Of a stretch of 64,000 bases of DNA, positions 34,713 through 43,474 are shown piece after piece (within the stretch, counting starts at the first letter, position 1; every line of letters begins with the position of its first letter). The position numbers and the translations under genes were made by a program. Source of the stretch: CAYJAY01 sp964370715. GTDB lineage: Bacteria > Bacillota > Clostridia > Oscillospirales > Ruminococcaceae. Where the stretch lies: contig CAYJKJ010000010.1 in assembly GCA_964370715.1 (NCBI GenBank), forward strand, positions 32,727 through 96,726, given 5' to 3'. The notes under the pieces were generated by a model. That model did no database searches. It saw only the letters and a program-made list of their open reading frames with translations, and was not told the origin of the DNA.

Positions 34713-34976
34713 TTAAAGATCTTGAATATTCATTTTTTCTATCTCGTTGTTGTTTTGTTGTTTCATCTTTTCAACCTTGTTGTAGACAAAATATATAAGA
34801 AACATAATCGCCGCAACTATAAGCGGATAAACACCGATAACAATCCCAAAACACGCCACAACAACGGGCAAAATCAAAGCGGCAACCGATTTTCTTTTAA
34901 CCAAAAAATATTCAACAAGCAAAAGCACAAGCGGTATCATAACCAACAAAATCATAAAGATTAAATTAACAGCCAT
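34713..34976 (-). CDS. Small three-helix membrane protein
   Basis: An 87-aa protein, not recognised. Hydrophobic stretches cover about 3-24, 30-48 and 50-68, followed by a charged tail (KVEKMKQQNNNEIEKM). The start at 34976 is preferred to the TTG at 34982 because GAGGAAG is nine bases away from the ATG but only three from the TTG. It begins three bases after the stop of the regulator gene upstream, so the two are one transcript. It may be the effector or sensor partner of that regulator; this is inference. Confidence 0.7.
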   Translation of the reverse strand: MAVNLIFMILLVMIPLVLLLVEYFLVKRKSVAALILPVVVACFGIVIGVYPLIVAAIMFLIYFVYNKVEKMKQQNNNEIEKMNIQDL

Positions 34977-34978
34977 TT

Positions 34979-35290
34979 TCAACTTCCTCTTTTCTCTTTA
35001 TTTTTACAATTTTTATACTCATTAATTAATATTTTCGCCGTGTCAAAATCCAGCTTATCATCGACAGCAAGTTTTTTTATCAGCGCAATATAAGGGTCGT
35101 CTTCGTTTGTTTGAGATATCGTTATCTTTTGGATAAGCCTGTCTAGCCTTAATCTAACGGTTGGATAGGTGACCCCGTATGAACTCGCAATCTCTTTAAG
35201 CGAACCCGACAACAAGATAAACTTTTTGATAAACGCTATATCTTCATCTTCAAGATCCTTCAGCCATTCCGGAACAATTTCAATCGACAT
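34979..35290 (-). CDS. DUF2089-like helix-turn-helix regulator
   Basis: A 103-aa cytoplasmic protein. The centre, LLSGSLKEIASSYGVTYPTVRLRLDRLI, is a helix-turn-helix of the sigma-like DUF2089 type. The C-terminal 40 residues are charged. The start at 35290 follows GGAGG by seven bases; the longer frame to 35344 would start inside the promoter. The promoter is covered by a perfect 17-bp-arm palindrome, so the protein is very probably its own repressor. The small membrane protein gene is its only co-transcribed partner. Family naming is by pattern only. Confidence 0.78.
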   Translation of the reverse strand: MSIEIVPEWLKDLEDEDIAFIKKFILLSGSLKEIASSYGVTYPTVRLRLDRLIQKITISQTNEDDPYIALIKKLAVDDKLDFDTAKILINEYKNCKNKEKRGS

Positions 35291-35301
35291 TTTCTCGCCT
35301 C

Positions 35302-35340
35302 CTTTAATAATATTAAATATAACATTTAATATTATTAAAG
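35302..35340. promoter_or_regulatory. Long perfect palindrome over the DUF2089-gene promoter
   Basis: CTTTAATAATATTAAAT (17 bp) and its exact complement are separated by ATAAC. The palindrome covers the spacer, the -10 box and the bases up to the SD. Either a dimeric or tetrameric repressor site or an RNA hairpin next to the SD; the position favours an operator. Confidence 0.78.
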
Positions 35341-35344
35341 TCAA
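35316..35344 (-). promoter_or_regulatory. Promoter of the DUF2089-like gene
   Basis: TTGACT, 17-bp spacer, TATATT on the minus strand, almost entirely inside the palindrome. Confidence 0.75.
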
Positions 35345-35467
35345 TAGTAAAACACGCTTTAATTTTATTTATAAATATTTTTTTAAATTTGATATATTTT
35401 ATTTATTTTTTGTTAATATATTATTAGTATAATAAAAACATAAATTGTTAAATTTAAGGAGGAAAAT

Positions 35468-36382
35468 ATGACTGATCTTATAATTATAGGCGCAGGACCT
35501 GCCGGTCTTTCCGCTGCGGTATATGCGATAAGAGCCGGAATTTCGGTCGAGGTTATCGAAAGCGCCGGAATGCCAAGCGGCCAGGTTCTAACGACCTACG
35601 AGGTTGAAAACTATCTCGGGTTTCCGTCGATAAGCGGATTTGAACTGGGGTCTAAATTCCAACAACACGTTGAATCGATGGGGGTTAACATCCAATATAT
35701 GTCGGTTGATAAAATCAACAAGCTTGAAAATGGTTTCGAGATTGTTTGTGGCGACAAAACTTTAACATCAAAGTGTGTGCTTGTGTCGACGGGGGCAACC
35801 AACCGCAAGCTTGATATCGAAGGGGAGCAAAAATTCACCGGTCGTGGCGTGTCCTACTGCGCAACTTGTGACGGAGCTTTTTTTAAAGGGAAAGATGTCG
35901 TAGTTGTCGGCGGAAGCTACACAGCGGTCGAAGATGCTATCTATCTTGCGTCGATGTGCAAAACGGTTTATGTTGTCCATCGCCGTGACAAACTTCGTGC
36001 CGGAGCTTTTTTGGAAAAGAAGCTTTTCAATTTTGACAACGTTGTTATGAAATGGAACACAACGGCGCAAGAAATAGTTGGAGACGACAAAATTTCAGGT
36101 CTTGTTATAAAAGACGTCAACACCGGCGAGCTTGAAACGCTTGACGTTTCGGGGGTTTTTGTCGCTGTCGGAACCGTTCCGAAAACAGAGCTGTTAACGG
36201 GTCTTGTCGACCTTGACGAACGAGGCTATGTCATCGCTAGCGAAAACTGCGAAACCTCCCTTAAGGGGCTTTATGCCGCCGGAGATCTTCGAACAAAACA
36301 GTTAAGGCAGATTATAACCGCCGTTGCAGACGGAGCAAATGCAACAACCTCTATATGGAACTATCTCTTGCATCAAGAATAA
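35468..36382 (+). CDS. trxB: Thioredoxin-disulfide reductase
   Basis: A 304-aa NADPH-dependent flavoenzyme that reduces thioredoxin. The FAD loop GAGPAGLSAAVYA is at 8-20, the redox-active CATC at 131-134, the NADPH fold VVVGGSYTAVEDA follows, VVHRRDKLRA binds the NADP phosphate, and the C-terminal YAAGDLRTKQLRQI binds FAD. The NADPH loop reads GGSYTA rather than GGGDSA, a mild deviation. AAGGAGG precedes the ATG. Monocistronic, convergent with cysS. Confidence 0.95.
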   Translation: MTDLIIIGAGPAGLSAAVYAIRAGISVEVIESAGMPSGQVLTTYEVENYLGFPSISGFELGSKFQQHVESMGVNIQYMSVDKINKLENGFEIVCGDKTLTSKCVLVSTGATNRKLDIEGEQKFTGRGVSYCATCDGAFFKGKDVVVVGGSYTAVEDAIYLASMCKTVYVVHRRDKLRAGAFLEKKLFNFDNVVMKWNTTAQEIVGDDKISGLVIKDVNTGELETLDVSGVFVAVGTVPKTELLTGLVDLDERGYVIASENCETSLKGLYAAGDLRTKQLRQIITAVADGANATTSIWNYLLHQE

Positions 36383-36414
36383 TATTATTCGATTTATAAT
36401 AAAAACATCAAAAT

Positions 36415-36448
36415 ATGCCCCTTTGAACGCAACTGTTCAAAGGGGCAT
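36415..36448. terminator. Terminator between trxB and cysS
   Basis: ATGCCCCTTTGAAC pairs perfectly with GTTCAAAGGGGCAT. Short T-rich tails on both sides; likely serves both convergent genes. Confidence 0.82.
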
Positions 36449-36492
36449 TATCTGTTTAGTTGTTATGCTGTCGCTTGTTTTTTGGGCTAGTT

Positions 36493-37869
36493 TTAAACTT
36501 TTTTAATTTTCGGGCCTTCCGACGTGTCCTCGATAATATAACCCATCTCTTTAACATCGTCTCGAATTTTATCCGCAAGTTTAAAATCTTTTGCTTTTTT
36601 CGCCTCAACTCTTTGCTCGACAAGCGCTTTAACCTCGCTTGGAACTTCGTCTTTGTTTCGGTTGTAGAGCAAACCCAAAACATCGCAAAGTTCATCATAC
36701 ATCTCAGCAGCATAAACCAACGAATCTTTGCTCTCGTTTTTTGCGCTGTTGATGTCTCTTGCGAAATCAAACAACGCCGCAATCGCATCCGCTGTGTTAA
36801 GGTCATCGTCCATCGCTTTTATAAACTGTTCTTTCCTTGCTTGCGCTATCGCTTTAAGGCTTTCGTTTTCGCCGTTTGCTTTTTCGATAGCAAAATCAAG
36901 GTTATCTCGGCAGTTATAAAGCCTTTCAAGAGCGGATATGCATTGTTCTAGCACATCGACAGAATAGTTAATCGGGCTTCGATACTGTGCGCTTATCATC
37001 AGATATCTTATCGGCTCATAGCCATAAACTTCGCTTATCTCTCGAACGGTGAAAAAGTTGTTAAGCGATTTGCTCATCTTGCGGTTGTCTACGTTTATAT
37101 AACCGTTGTGCATCCAATATCTTGCAAAAGTCGCTCCGTTGCAACATTCGCTTTGCGCAATTTCATTTTCGTGGTGTGGGAATATGAGGTCTTGACCTCC
37201 GCAATGGATATCGACCGTTTCGCCAAGATATCTTCTCGACATGGCGGAACATTCGATGTGCCAACCGGGTCGACCCTCGCCATATGGCGACTGCCATTTC
37301 GGCTCGCCCGGTTTTGCGCCTTTCCAAAGCACAAAGTCCATCGGGTCTTCCTTTTTCTCTCCAACCCCAATCCTAGCTCCCGCTTCAAGTTCATCAAGCG
37401 GTTGGTGGGACAGTTTCCCGTATTCATCAAACTTTTTGCTTCGAAAATAAACATCACCATCATCGGTAGCGTAGGCATAGCCCTTTTCAACAAGTGAATC
37501 GATTATATCGAGAATTTCAGCGATATTGTCGGTAGCTTTAGGATGTGTGTCGGCTCTTCTAATGTTCATGCCGTCTGCATCTATGAAATATTCTTCGATA
37601 AACTTTTTCGCAACCTGTTCGACCGTTATATTCTGTTCGTTTGCTTTGTTTATTAATTTATCATCAATGTCGGTGAAGTTTTGAACAAAGTTAACTTTAA
37701 CCCCGGTGTATTCAAGATATCTTCTTAAAACATCGAAAACACAAAGCGGCCTTGCGTTTCCGATATGGATATAGTTGTAAACAGTAGGTCCGCAAGCATA
37801 TATCTTTATCTCGTTATTAATTGGGATAAGCTGTTCTTTTTTTCTGTTAAGTGTGTTGTATACTATCAA
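36493..37869 (-). CDS. cysS: Cysteinyl-tRNA synthetase
   Basis: A 458-aa class I aminoacyl-tRNA synthetase of normal length. ACGPTVYNYIHIGNARP holds the first zinc-binding Cys and the HIGH-like HIGN. HIECSAMSRR and the GGQDLIFPHHENEIAQSE segment hold the other zinc ligands, and RKMSKSLNN is the KMSKS loop. The C-terminal DALR anticodon domain is present. It follows pgsA by 18 bases at the end of the recA-rimO-pgsA run. Confidence 0.97.
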   Translation of the reverse strand: MIVYNTLNRKKEQLIPINNEIKIYACGPTVYNYIHIGNARPLCVFDVLRRYLEYTGVKVNFVQNFTDIDDKLINKANEQNITVEQVAKKFIEEYFIDADGMNIRRADTHPKATDNIAEILDIIDSLVEKGYAYATDDGDVYFRSKKFDEYGKLSHQPLDELEAGARIGVGEKKEDPMDFVLWKGAKPGEPKWQSPYGEGRPGWHIECSAMSRRYLGETVDIHCGGQDLIFPHHENEIAQSECCNGATFARYWMHNGYINVDNRKMSKSLNNFFTVREISEVYGYEPIRYLMISAQYRSPINYSVDVLEQCISALERLYNCRDNLDFAIEKANGENESLKAIAQARKEQFIKAMDDDLNTADAIAALFDFARDINSAKNESKDSLVYAAEMYDELCDVLGLLYNRNKDEVPSEVKALVEQRVEAKKAKDFKLADKIRDDVKEMGYIIEDTSEGPKIKKV

Positions 37870-37887
37870 GTTCCTTCTCCTTTTTTC

Positions 37888-38487
37888 CTATTTTTTATAG
37901 TTAATATATTGTTTGTTCTGCATTATATAAACAATTCCCGAAATAGCGGTGAAGATACCGACCGCCCAAAACAGGTAGTTGGTGATTATAGCAAGATAAT
38001 ACAAGACTGTCATCCCTTCCAACGTAACATCATAGGGTGACGCCATTCTTAAATCGTTTAGATGAAGCATCAAAAACGCAACAATAACGGCAACAATTTG
38101 AAGCACCGTTTTAACCTTGCCCCACCAGTTCGCTGCAATAACGTTTCCGTCGGAACTTGCCGCCAACATTCTTATACCGTTAACCGCAAATTCGCGAGCA
38201 ATGATAATTATAACAACAACCGGATGTACAACCTGTGTCGGAATTAAAACTATAAGCGCCGAAACGACCATAACTTTGTCGGCAAGCGGATCCATAAACT
38301 TTCCAAAATCGGTTACAATATTATATTTTCTTGCAATCGCTCCGTCAAGATAGTCGGTTAAAGCGGCGACTAAAAATATAACACCGGCAATAATCCAGTT
38401 GCCCGAAATGTTTTCCATTAATGCGAAAAAGATAAAAAACGGCACTAGGCACATTCTTATGATTGTAAGTTTGTTTGGTAAATTCAT
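37888..38487 (-). CDS. pgsA: CDP-diacylglycerol-glycerol-3-phosphate 3-phosphatidyltransferase
   Basis: A 199-aa membrane enzyme making phosphatidylglycerol phosphate. The CDP-alcohol phosphotransferase motif D-x2-D-G-x2-A-R-x8-G-x3-D-x3-D is complete, running from DYLDGAIARKY to DFGKFMDPLAD. About six helices. MNLPNKLTIIRM is the usual PgsA N-terminus. GAGG precedes the ATG. It begins 17 bases after dinD. Confidence 0.95.
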   Translation of the reverse strand: MNLPNKLTIIRMCLVPFFIFFALMENISGNWIIAGVIFLVAALTDYLDGAIARKYNIVTDFGKFMDPLADKVMVVSALIVLIPTQVVHPVVVIIIIAREFAVNGIRMLAASSDGNVIAANWWGKVKTVLQIVAVIVAFLMLHLNDLRMASPYDVTLEGMTVLYYLAIITNYLFWAVGIFTAISGIVYIMQNKQYINYKK

Positions 38488-38504
38488 ACGACCTCTTTAT
38501 TATT

Positions 38505-39329
38505 TTATTTTTTTATATTGAAAATCTCTCTCGATTTGTTTAATGCTTTTTCCGGCGTCGGCAAATCTTCGGGCATAGTTCCGCCAAGTTCTTTTATCGT
38601 TTCTCGCACCGTTGCTCCGACTTGAAAATGAGCATTATTGGCTTTTTCTTTGCCTTTTATATTTTCTCGGCGCAATTTTTCTTCGGTTTGAGTTGCTCTA
38701 AACAAATTAGCGGCAAGCTCTGTGCTTCCCATATGATCAAGAATTTTTTGGCTTTTCTTTAAACCTTTATGTTTGTGTATGTCCCTTGCACCCATTCCGC
38801 CATAAAGCCCTTTGTAACCGTGATTTTGAAAAATCGCATAGTCTTTTGGTTCTTTTACGCCTGCGATGTTTGCGGCATCTGCTAAGGCTTTATTATGGTT
38901 GGATATCTCGTTTCTAATAGCAAGTCTTTTTTGTTGTTCGGAAAGCGTATCGTAATTTTCGATTATCTCTTGTTGTCTGGTCTTTACCGCAAAATACGTT
39001 TGCCCAAACGCTATAACGTCTTTTCTGGGGTCGCCGTTCATAACGATTAGATAGCAAGCATAGCGAGAAAGCATTATATCGTTAATTTCTTTTGTAGCAG
39101 TTTTCGGCATTTGGATCGTTTTGCTGACGTCAGCAAAATGATCAACAATTTCATTGCTACTATTTTCGCAAGCAATCTTAGCCTTTTCAATAACTGTTTC
39201 AAAGTTTCTCCACTGAGCATACTCTAAAACAGTCTGCAACTCTCTTGCATACCAAAATTCTTGCCCATCTTGATTTATATGTTTAATTTTCTCAAAGACT
39301 TTTTCGTTATATTTAACTATATCGCTCAC
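38505..39329 (-). CDS. dinD: DNA-damage-inducible protein D-like (BRO-N type)
   Basis: A 274-aa DinD-family protein. The N-terminal BRO-type domain (FWYARELQTVLEYAQWRNF; MLSRYACYLIVMNGDPRKDV) is followed by the DinD C-terminal part (KGLYGGMGARDIHKHKG). DinD inhibits RecA filaments in E. coli; the role here is untested. It sits between rimO and pgsA, which are usually adjacent, so it looks inserted. A 186-base gap upstream lets it have its own promoter; the AAAC-4-GTTT sequence near 39395-39406 only loosely resembles a Gram-positive LexA box. Confidence 0.9.
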   Translation of the reverse strand: MSDIVKYNEKVFEKIKHINQDGQEFWYARELQTVLEYAQWRNFETVIEKAKIACENSSNEIVDHFADVSKTIQMPKTATKEINDIMLSRYACYLIVMNGDPRKDVIAFGQTYFAVKTRQQEIIENYDTLSEQQKRLAIRNEISNHNKALADAANIAGVKEPKDYAIFQNHGYKGLYGGMGARDIHKHKGLKKSQKILDHMGSTELAANLFRATQTEEKLRRENIKGKEKANNAHFQVGATVRETIKELGGTMPEDLPTPEKALNKSREIFNIKK

Positions 39330-39515
39330 AACTGAAGCTCCTTTAAATATTCATTCATCTTTGGTTAAAACTATTTAAACCCCTATTCAATGTAAACCCT
39401 AGTTTCGTTTTTTCTGTTTCATATCCTATATTATAGTTTTTTTTAATCAAAAGCACAATGTTTTTTTGCAGCACACTCATTTATGTTTATTTTATCCATT
39501 TTCGACACCAAAGTT

Positions 39516-40850
39516 CTATCCTTTTGCTTCCCCATAAACATCATAAAGCTCTGTTTTGGTTATTTGAACTTCAACAAACTCTCCGTTTTCTAACCTTTTC
39601 TCGCTCTTAACCAAAACAACGGTGTCGACCTCGGGGACATCGCTACTAGCTCTACAGATATAATGCCCTGTTTGATGATCATATCCATCGCATATAACTA
39701 TTTCGTTTTTGCCAATTCTTGAAGCTAGCTTCGAAAACATAATCTCGGTTTGCTTGCTCATAAAAATATCGGCTCGCCTTTTCTTTTCGCTTTCCTCTAT
39801 TTTTGGAAGCAGTTTTGTGGCCGCCGTTCCCTCCTCTTCCGAAAAAGCAAAACACCCGGCTCGGTCAAATTTAACGGTATCTGCAAACTCCAAAAGCTCG
39901 TCAAAATCCTCGTTGGTCTCTCCCGGAAAGCCAACGATAAACGTTGTTCTAAGCGTTATATCGGGCATATAATCTCTTGTTTTCTCTATAAGCGAAAGCA
40001 ATATATCCTTATCTCCAAACCGCCCCATTCGTTTAAGAACCGAACCGCTACAATGTTGTAAAGGTAAATCAAGATAGCGAACAATCTTTTTATTTTGTTT
40101 CATCGTTTGAAGTAGTTCATCATCGAGATTATCGGGATATGCATATAAAATCCTTATCCATTCCAAACCGTCTATTAAACATAGCTGTTTTAATAACATA
40201 GAGAGGTTTGTTTTTTCGGATAAATCTTTTCCGAAAGCGGTTGTATCTTGAGCAACAAGAATAAGCTCTCTAACCCCCCCTGCTACGAGTTCCTTCGCTT
40301 CGTCAAGGATATTTTGCATCTTGCGGCTTCGATATCCCCCTCTAATCGAGGGTATTGCGCAGTAGGTGCAATGATTGTCGCAACCCTCTGCTATCTTTAG
40401 ATATGCAAAATGTTTCGGCGTTGTTAGTTTTCGTTTGCCTTCGATATCGAAAAGTTTAGATAGTTCAAAGCTTTCATATTTCTCGCCCTCAAGCGCCTTT
40501 TTAACGACCTCGACAATATCTTTGTTTTTGGTAAGCCCTATAACAGCATCAACTTCCGGAATGTTTGCCATAACCTCCTCTTTGTATCGCTCGGCAACAC
40601 AGCCGACAACCACTATCGATTTAAGAGGAAGATTTTCGTCCTCTTTAACTCGAACCATATCAAAAATATTTTCGATAGCTTCCTGCTTTGCAATCTCGAT
40701 AAAACCACACGTGTTAACGATAGCGCAATCGGCCTGTCCCGCATCATCCACTATCTCAAAACCACCCTCAATCAGCAGATTAAGCATAATCTCGCTGTCT
40801 ATTCTGTTTTTGTCGCAACCTAGCGAAATAAAAAAAATTTTGTTATTCAT
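39516..40850 (-). CDS. rimO: Ribosomal protein S12 methylthiotransferase
   Basis: Radical-SAM enzyme that adds a methylthio group to an Asp of ribosomal protein S12. The 444-aa protein has the N-terminal cluster-binding Cys12, Cys48 and Cys84, the radical-SAM motif Cys157-x3-Cys161-x2-Cys164 (CDNHCTYC), and a C-terminal TRAM domain. FISLGCDKNRIDSE distinguishes RimO from MiaB. The start at 40850 overlaps the recX stop by eight bases; an ATG four codons earlier is possible. Confidence 0.95.
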   Translation of the reverse strand: MNNKIFFISLGCDKNRIDSEIMLNLLIEGGFEIVDDAGQADCAIVNTCGFIEIAKQEAIENIFDMVRVKEDENLPLKSIVVVGCVAERYKEEVMANIPEVDAVIGLTKNKDIVEVVKKALEGEKYESFELSKLFDIEGKRKLTTPKHFAYLKIAEGCDNHCTYCAIPSIRGGYRSRKMQNILDEAKELVAGGVRELILVAQDTTAFGKDLSEKTNLSMLLKQLCLIDGLEWIRILYAYPDNLDDELLQTMKQNKKIVRYLDLPLQHCSGSVLKRMGRFGDKDILLSLIEKTRDYMPDITLRTTFIVGFPGETNEDFDELLEFADTVKFDRAGCFAFSEEEGTAATKLLPKIEESEKKRRADIFMSKQTEIMFSKLASRIGKNEIVICDGYDHQTGHYICRASSDVPEVDTVVLVKSEKRLENGEFVEVQITKTELYDVYGEAKG

Positions 40851-41475
40851 AAAATTCTTCATCGTCCTGTTCGTCGAAACATTGTGGAAGAGCCTCGTTT
40901 ATTAATCCCATCGGAAATCCTTTGTTATATAAAAAGCGTTTTGCTTTGTCTCGCTCTTTTTTATCTCGTATTTCATTATATCTTTTTTTGTCGATTAGCG
41001 CCATAAGCCTTTCGGGTTGTCTTTCGAAAAACATCTCTAGTTTTTCGTTATAATCCGAAACATCAACGCCTTTTTCCAAAAGATATTTTTTAGCAAAACT
41101 GTTGCTGAAAAGCTTTTGGTTAAATATGCTTTCGATACATTTTTCGAGAAAATCATCATCGTTAAGATATCCGAAACTATCTATAGTTTCGACCGCTTTT
41201 TTTGCGGTTTCGTTGTCATATTCCGTCAACAATTTTCGCAACAGTTCCTGCTTTGAATGGCTTCTTATGCCAACAAGTCTTAGCGCCTTGTTAACCGCCT
41301 TCGAATCGTGGCTGTCCTTTTTAATGCGTTCGATATCTGAGCTTTCAACAACCGTTCCGACCGATATTTTGTTTTTAATCAAAACCTCTTGGTCTACCGA
41401 CAAGATATATTCTCCATCGCAAAAAAGGGCATATCTGCCCTTTTTTGTTAGTTTAATTTCGGTTATCCTGTTCAA
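40843..41475 (-). CDS. recX: Regulatory protein RecX
   Basis: A 210-aa helical modulator of RecA. The three-helix RecX repeats are visible (KALRLVGIRSHSKQELLRKL; TIDSFGYLNDDDFLEKCIES; LLEKGVDVSDYNEKLEM). It begins two bases after the recA stop and overlaps rimO, so translation is coupled along the operon. N-terminal residues (ITEIKLTKKGRYALF) match the longer Firmicute form. Confidence 0.93.
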   Translation of the reverse strand: MNRITEIKLTKKGRYALFCDGEYILSVDQEVLIKNKISVGTVVESSDIERIKKDSHDSKAVNKALRLVGIRSHSKQELLRKLLTEYDNETAKKAVETIDSFGYLNDDDFLEKCIESIFNQKLFSNSFAKKYLLEKGVDVSDYNEKLEMFFERQPERLMALIDKKRYNEIRDKKERDKAKRFLYNKGFPMGLINEALPQCFDEQDDEEFYE

Positions 41476-41477
41476 CG

Positions 41478-42560
41478 CTATTCAACCTCTATGTCAAGAG
41501 AACTTTCATCTTTAGAATCAAGCGTCACCGTTATCGGTGTTGCGGGTGGTGCCGGTTTTCTGATTTTGGGGTTCTCAAGCTTTTGTTTGTTTGCTTTAAT
41601 CTTGTTCTCAATTTCCAACAGCATAGCCGGATTTTCTAAAAGCACCCTTTTAACGTTGTCTCTGCCTTGTCCTAGCCTTGTTTCCCCATAGTTGAACCAA
41701 GCTCCCGATTTTTGAACAATCTCAAGCTTTGTCGCAAGGTCTAAGATCTCCCCAACTTTGGAAATTCCCTCGCCATACATTATGTCAAACTCGCCCTCTT
41801 TAAACGGCGGCGCAACTTTGTTTTTAACTACTTTAGCCCTTGTCCTGTTTCCTACAATATCGGTTCCAACTTTAAGCGATTCTATTCTGCGAACATCAAG
41901 ACGAACCGAAGAATAGAATTTAAGCGCACGCCCACCTGGGGTTGTTTCGGGGTTTCCATACATAACCCCAATCTTTTCACGAAGTTGGTTGATAAATATA
42001 GCGATACAGTTTGTTTTGGAGATGATACCGGTTAGCTTTCTTAAAGCTTGCGACATAAGCCTTGCTTGTATACCAACATGGCTGTCCCCCATGTTGCCTT
42101 CGATTTCAGCTTTCGGAACCATCGCCGCAACCGAGTCGATAACAACAACGTCGATAGCGCCCGAGCGAACAAGAGCCTCGCATATCTCAAGCGCTTGCTC
42201 CCCTGTGTCGGGTTGCGAAACGATAAGGCTGTCGATATCAACCCCCAAAGCTTTTGCATAGACGGGGTCAAGGGCGTGTTCAACGTCGATAAAAGCCGCC
42301 TCACCGCCTGCTTTTTGCGCCTCTGCAACAACGTGGAGCGCAACGGTTGTTTTACCGGAACTTTCCGGCCCATATATCTCAACTATTCTTCCCCTTGGAA
42401 GCCCCCCAATTCCAAGCGCCATGTCGAGCGACAAAGAACCTGTTGATATCGACCCAACGTTCATCGAAACGTTTTGCCCGAGCTTCATTATAGAGCCTTT
42501 GCCAAACTGCTTTTCAATCTGCGCCATAGCGGTGTCTATGGCTTTTTTCTTGTTTTCCAT
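41478..42560 (-). CDS. recA: Recombinase RecA
   Basis: The 360-aa DNA strand-exchange protein and SOS co-protease. Walker A GPESSGKT, Walker B VVIDSVAAMVPKAE, loop L1 MGDSHVGIQARLMSQALRK and loop L2 INQLREKIGVMYGNPETTPGG are intact. The C-terminal tail is acidic (SKDESSLDIEVE), as in other RecA proteins. AGGAG precedes the ATG. A promoter lies at the 3' end of prmC; I found no convincing LexA box over it. Confidence 0.98.
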   Translation of the reverse strand: MENKKKAIDTAMAQIEKQFGKGSIMKLGQNVSMNVGSISTGSLSLDMALGIGGLPRGRIVEIYGPESSGKTTVALHVVAEAQKAGGEAAFIDVEHALDPVYAKALGVDIDSLIVSQPDTGEQALEICEALVRSGAIDVVVIDSVAAMVPKAEIEGNMGDSHVGIQARLMSQALRKLTGIISKTNCIAIFINQLREKIGVMYGNPETTPGGRALKFYSSVRLDVRRIESLKVGTDIVGNRTRAKVVKNKVAPPFKEGEFDIMYGEGISKVGEILDLATKLEIVQKSGAWFNYGETRLGQGRDNVKRVLLENPAMLLEIENKIKANKQKLENPKIRKPAPPATPITVTLDSKDESSLDIEVE

Positions 42561-42596
42561 TTATCCTAACTCCTCCGTATTATCTTGTTTTTTATA

Positions 42597-42625
42597 ATTA
42601 TACCACACTAAGATTTTTATTACAA
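42597..42625 (-). promoter_or_regulatory. recA promoter
   Basis: TTGTAA, 17-bp spacer, TATAAT on the minus strand, reaching into the last codons of prmC and about 40 bases upstream of recA. Confidence 0.75.
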
Positions 42626-43474
42626 ACATATATTCACAGATTTTTTTGCAACAACGCCTCTTACGTTTGAAAAGCAATCAACAAAATTCTCGACATCGCA
42701 AAACCCGTTTTCTAAAAGGATTTCGGCAACCGTTTGGCTTTGGTTATCCCCCGTTTCAAAAACGATATAACCGCCGTTTTTAATCTTGTTTTTATATAGT
42801 TTTGTTATCTCTTGATAGAAAAAATATCCGTCATTTTTCGCAACCAACGCAATAGACGGCTCAAAAAAAAGCTCCTTTTCAAGCTGTTTGTATTGTTCGC
42901 TTGAGATGTAGGGAGGGTTTGAAACTATTAAATCAACGCTGTTGTCTTTAAGCTTGCTGTAAAACGTTAAAGCATCGGCGTTAAAGCATTCTATCTCGCT
43001 TGCGAGTTTAGCTGTGTTTTTCAAAAGATAGCTAAACGCTTTCGGGTCAACTTCAACCGCCAAAACATCGCTTGTTTCAACCGCTCGTTTAATCGCAATT
43101 GCAATGCAACCCGTTCCGCTGCAAAGATCAACCGTCAGTTTTCCGTTTGTTTGCAAAAGCTTTTGAATAGCTTTTTGCGCAACCGCCTCGGTGTCAGGTC
43201 GAGGGATAAGCACCCCTTCGCCGACCTCGAGTTCAAAATCGAAAAAATCCCAACTTCCCAATATATACTGCAAAGGATATCCTGTAGCCCTTTTTTTTGC
43301 GGCTTCAATAACGCTTTGAGCTTCACTTTCGGATATCTCTTTATCGCCATTAGTTATCGGATCTAGTTTTAAAATATGTTTAAACAAAAGTCTCGCTTCG
43401 TTTGAATTGCTAATAGATCCGCTTTTTAATATGTCTTTAATCTGTCTGTAGATGTCGCTCGCTCTGCTTGTCAA
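42620..43474 (-). CDS. prmC: Peptide chain release factor N5-glutamine methyltransferase
   Basis: Methylates the GGQ glutamine of release factors using SAM. The 284-aa protein has the helical N-domain and the Rossmann part with LTVDLCSGTGCIAIAIKR (SAM site) and the catalytic SNPPYI. GEGVLIPRPDTEAV is the usual linker. It starts at TTG with AAGGA upstream, and the TTG overlaps the stop of the DUF1385 gene (TTGA). Confidence 0.93.
   Translation of the reverse strand: MTSRASDIYRQIKDILKSGSISNSNEARLLFKHILKLDPITNGDKEISESEAQSVIEAAKKRATGYPLQYILGSWDFFDFELEVGEGVLIPRPDTEAVAQKAIQKLLQTNGKLTVDLCSGTGCIAIAIKRAVETSDVLAVEVDPKAFSYLLKNTAKLASEIECFNADALTFYSKLKDNSVDLIVSNPPYISSEQYKQLEKELFFEPSIALVAKNDGYFFYQEITKLYKNKIKNGGYIVFETGDNQSQTVAEILLENGFCDVENFVDCFSNVRGVVAKKSVNICL

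Noticed and set aside
36460..36951. Plus-strand ORF of 163 codons opposite cysS
   Set aside because: It lies within a complete cysS reading frame, lacks an SD and has shadow-frame composition.
39385..39410. LexA (SOS) box upstream of dinD
   Set aside because: AAAC-4-GTTT departs from the GAAC-4-GTTC core in both half-sites; too weak to list as a feature.
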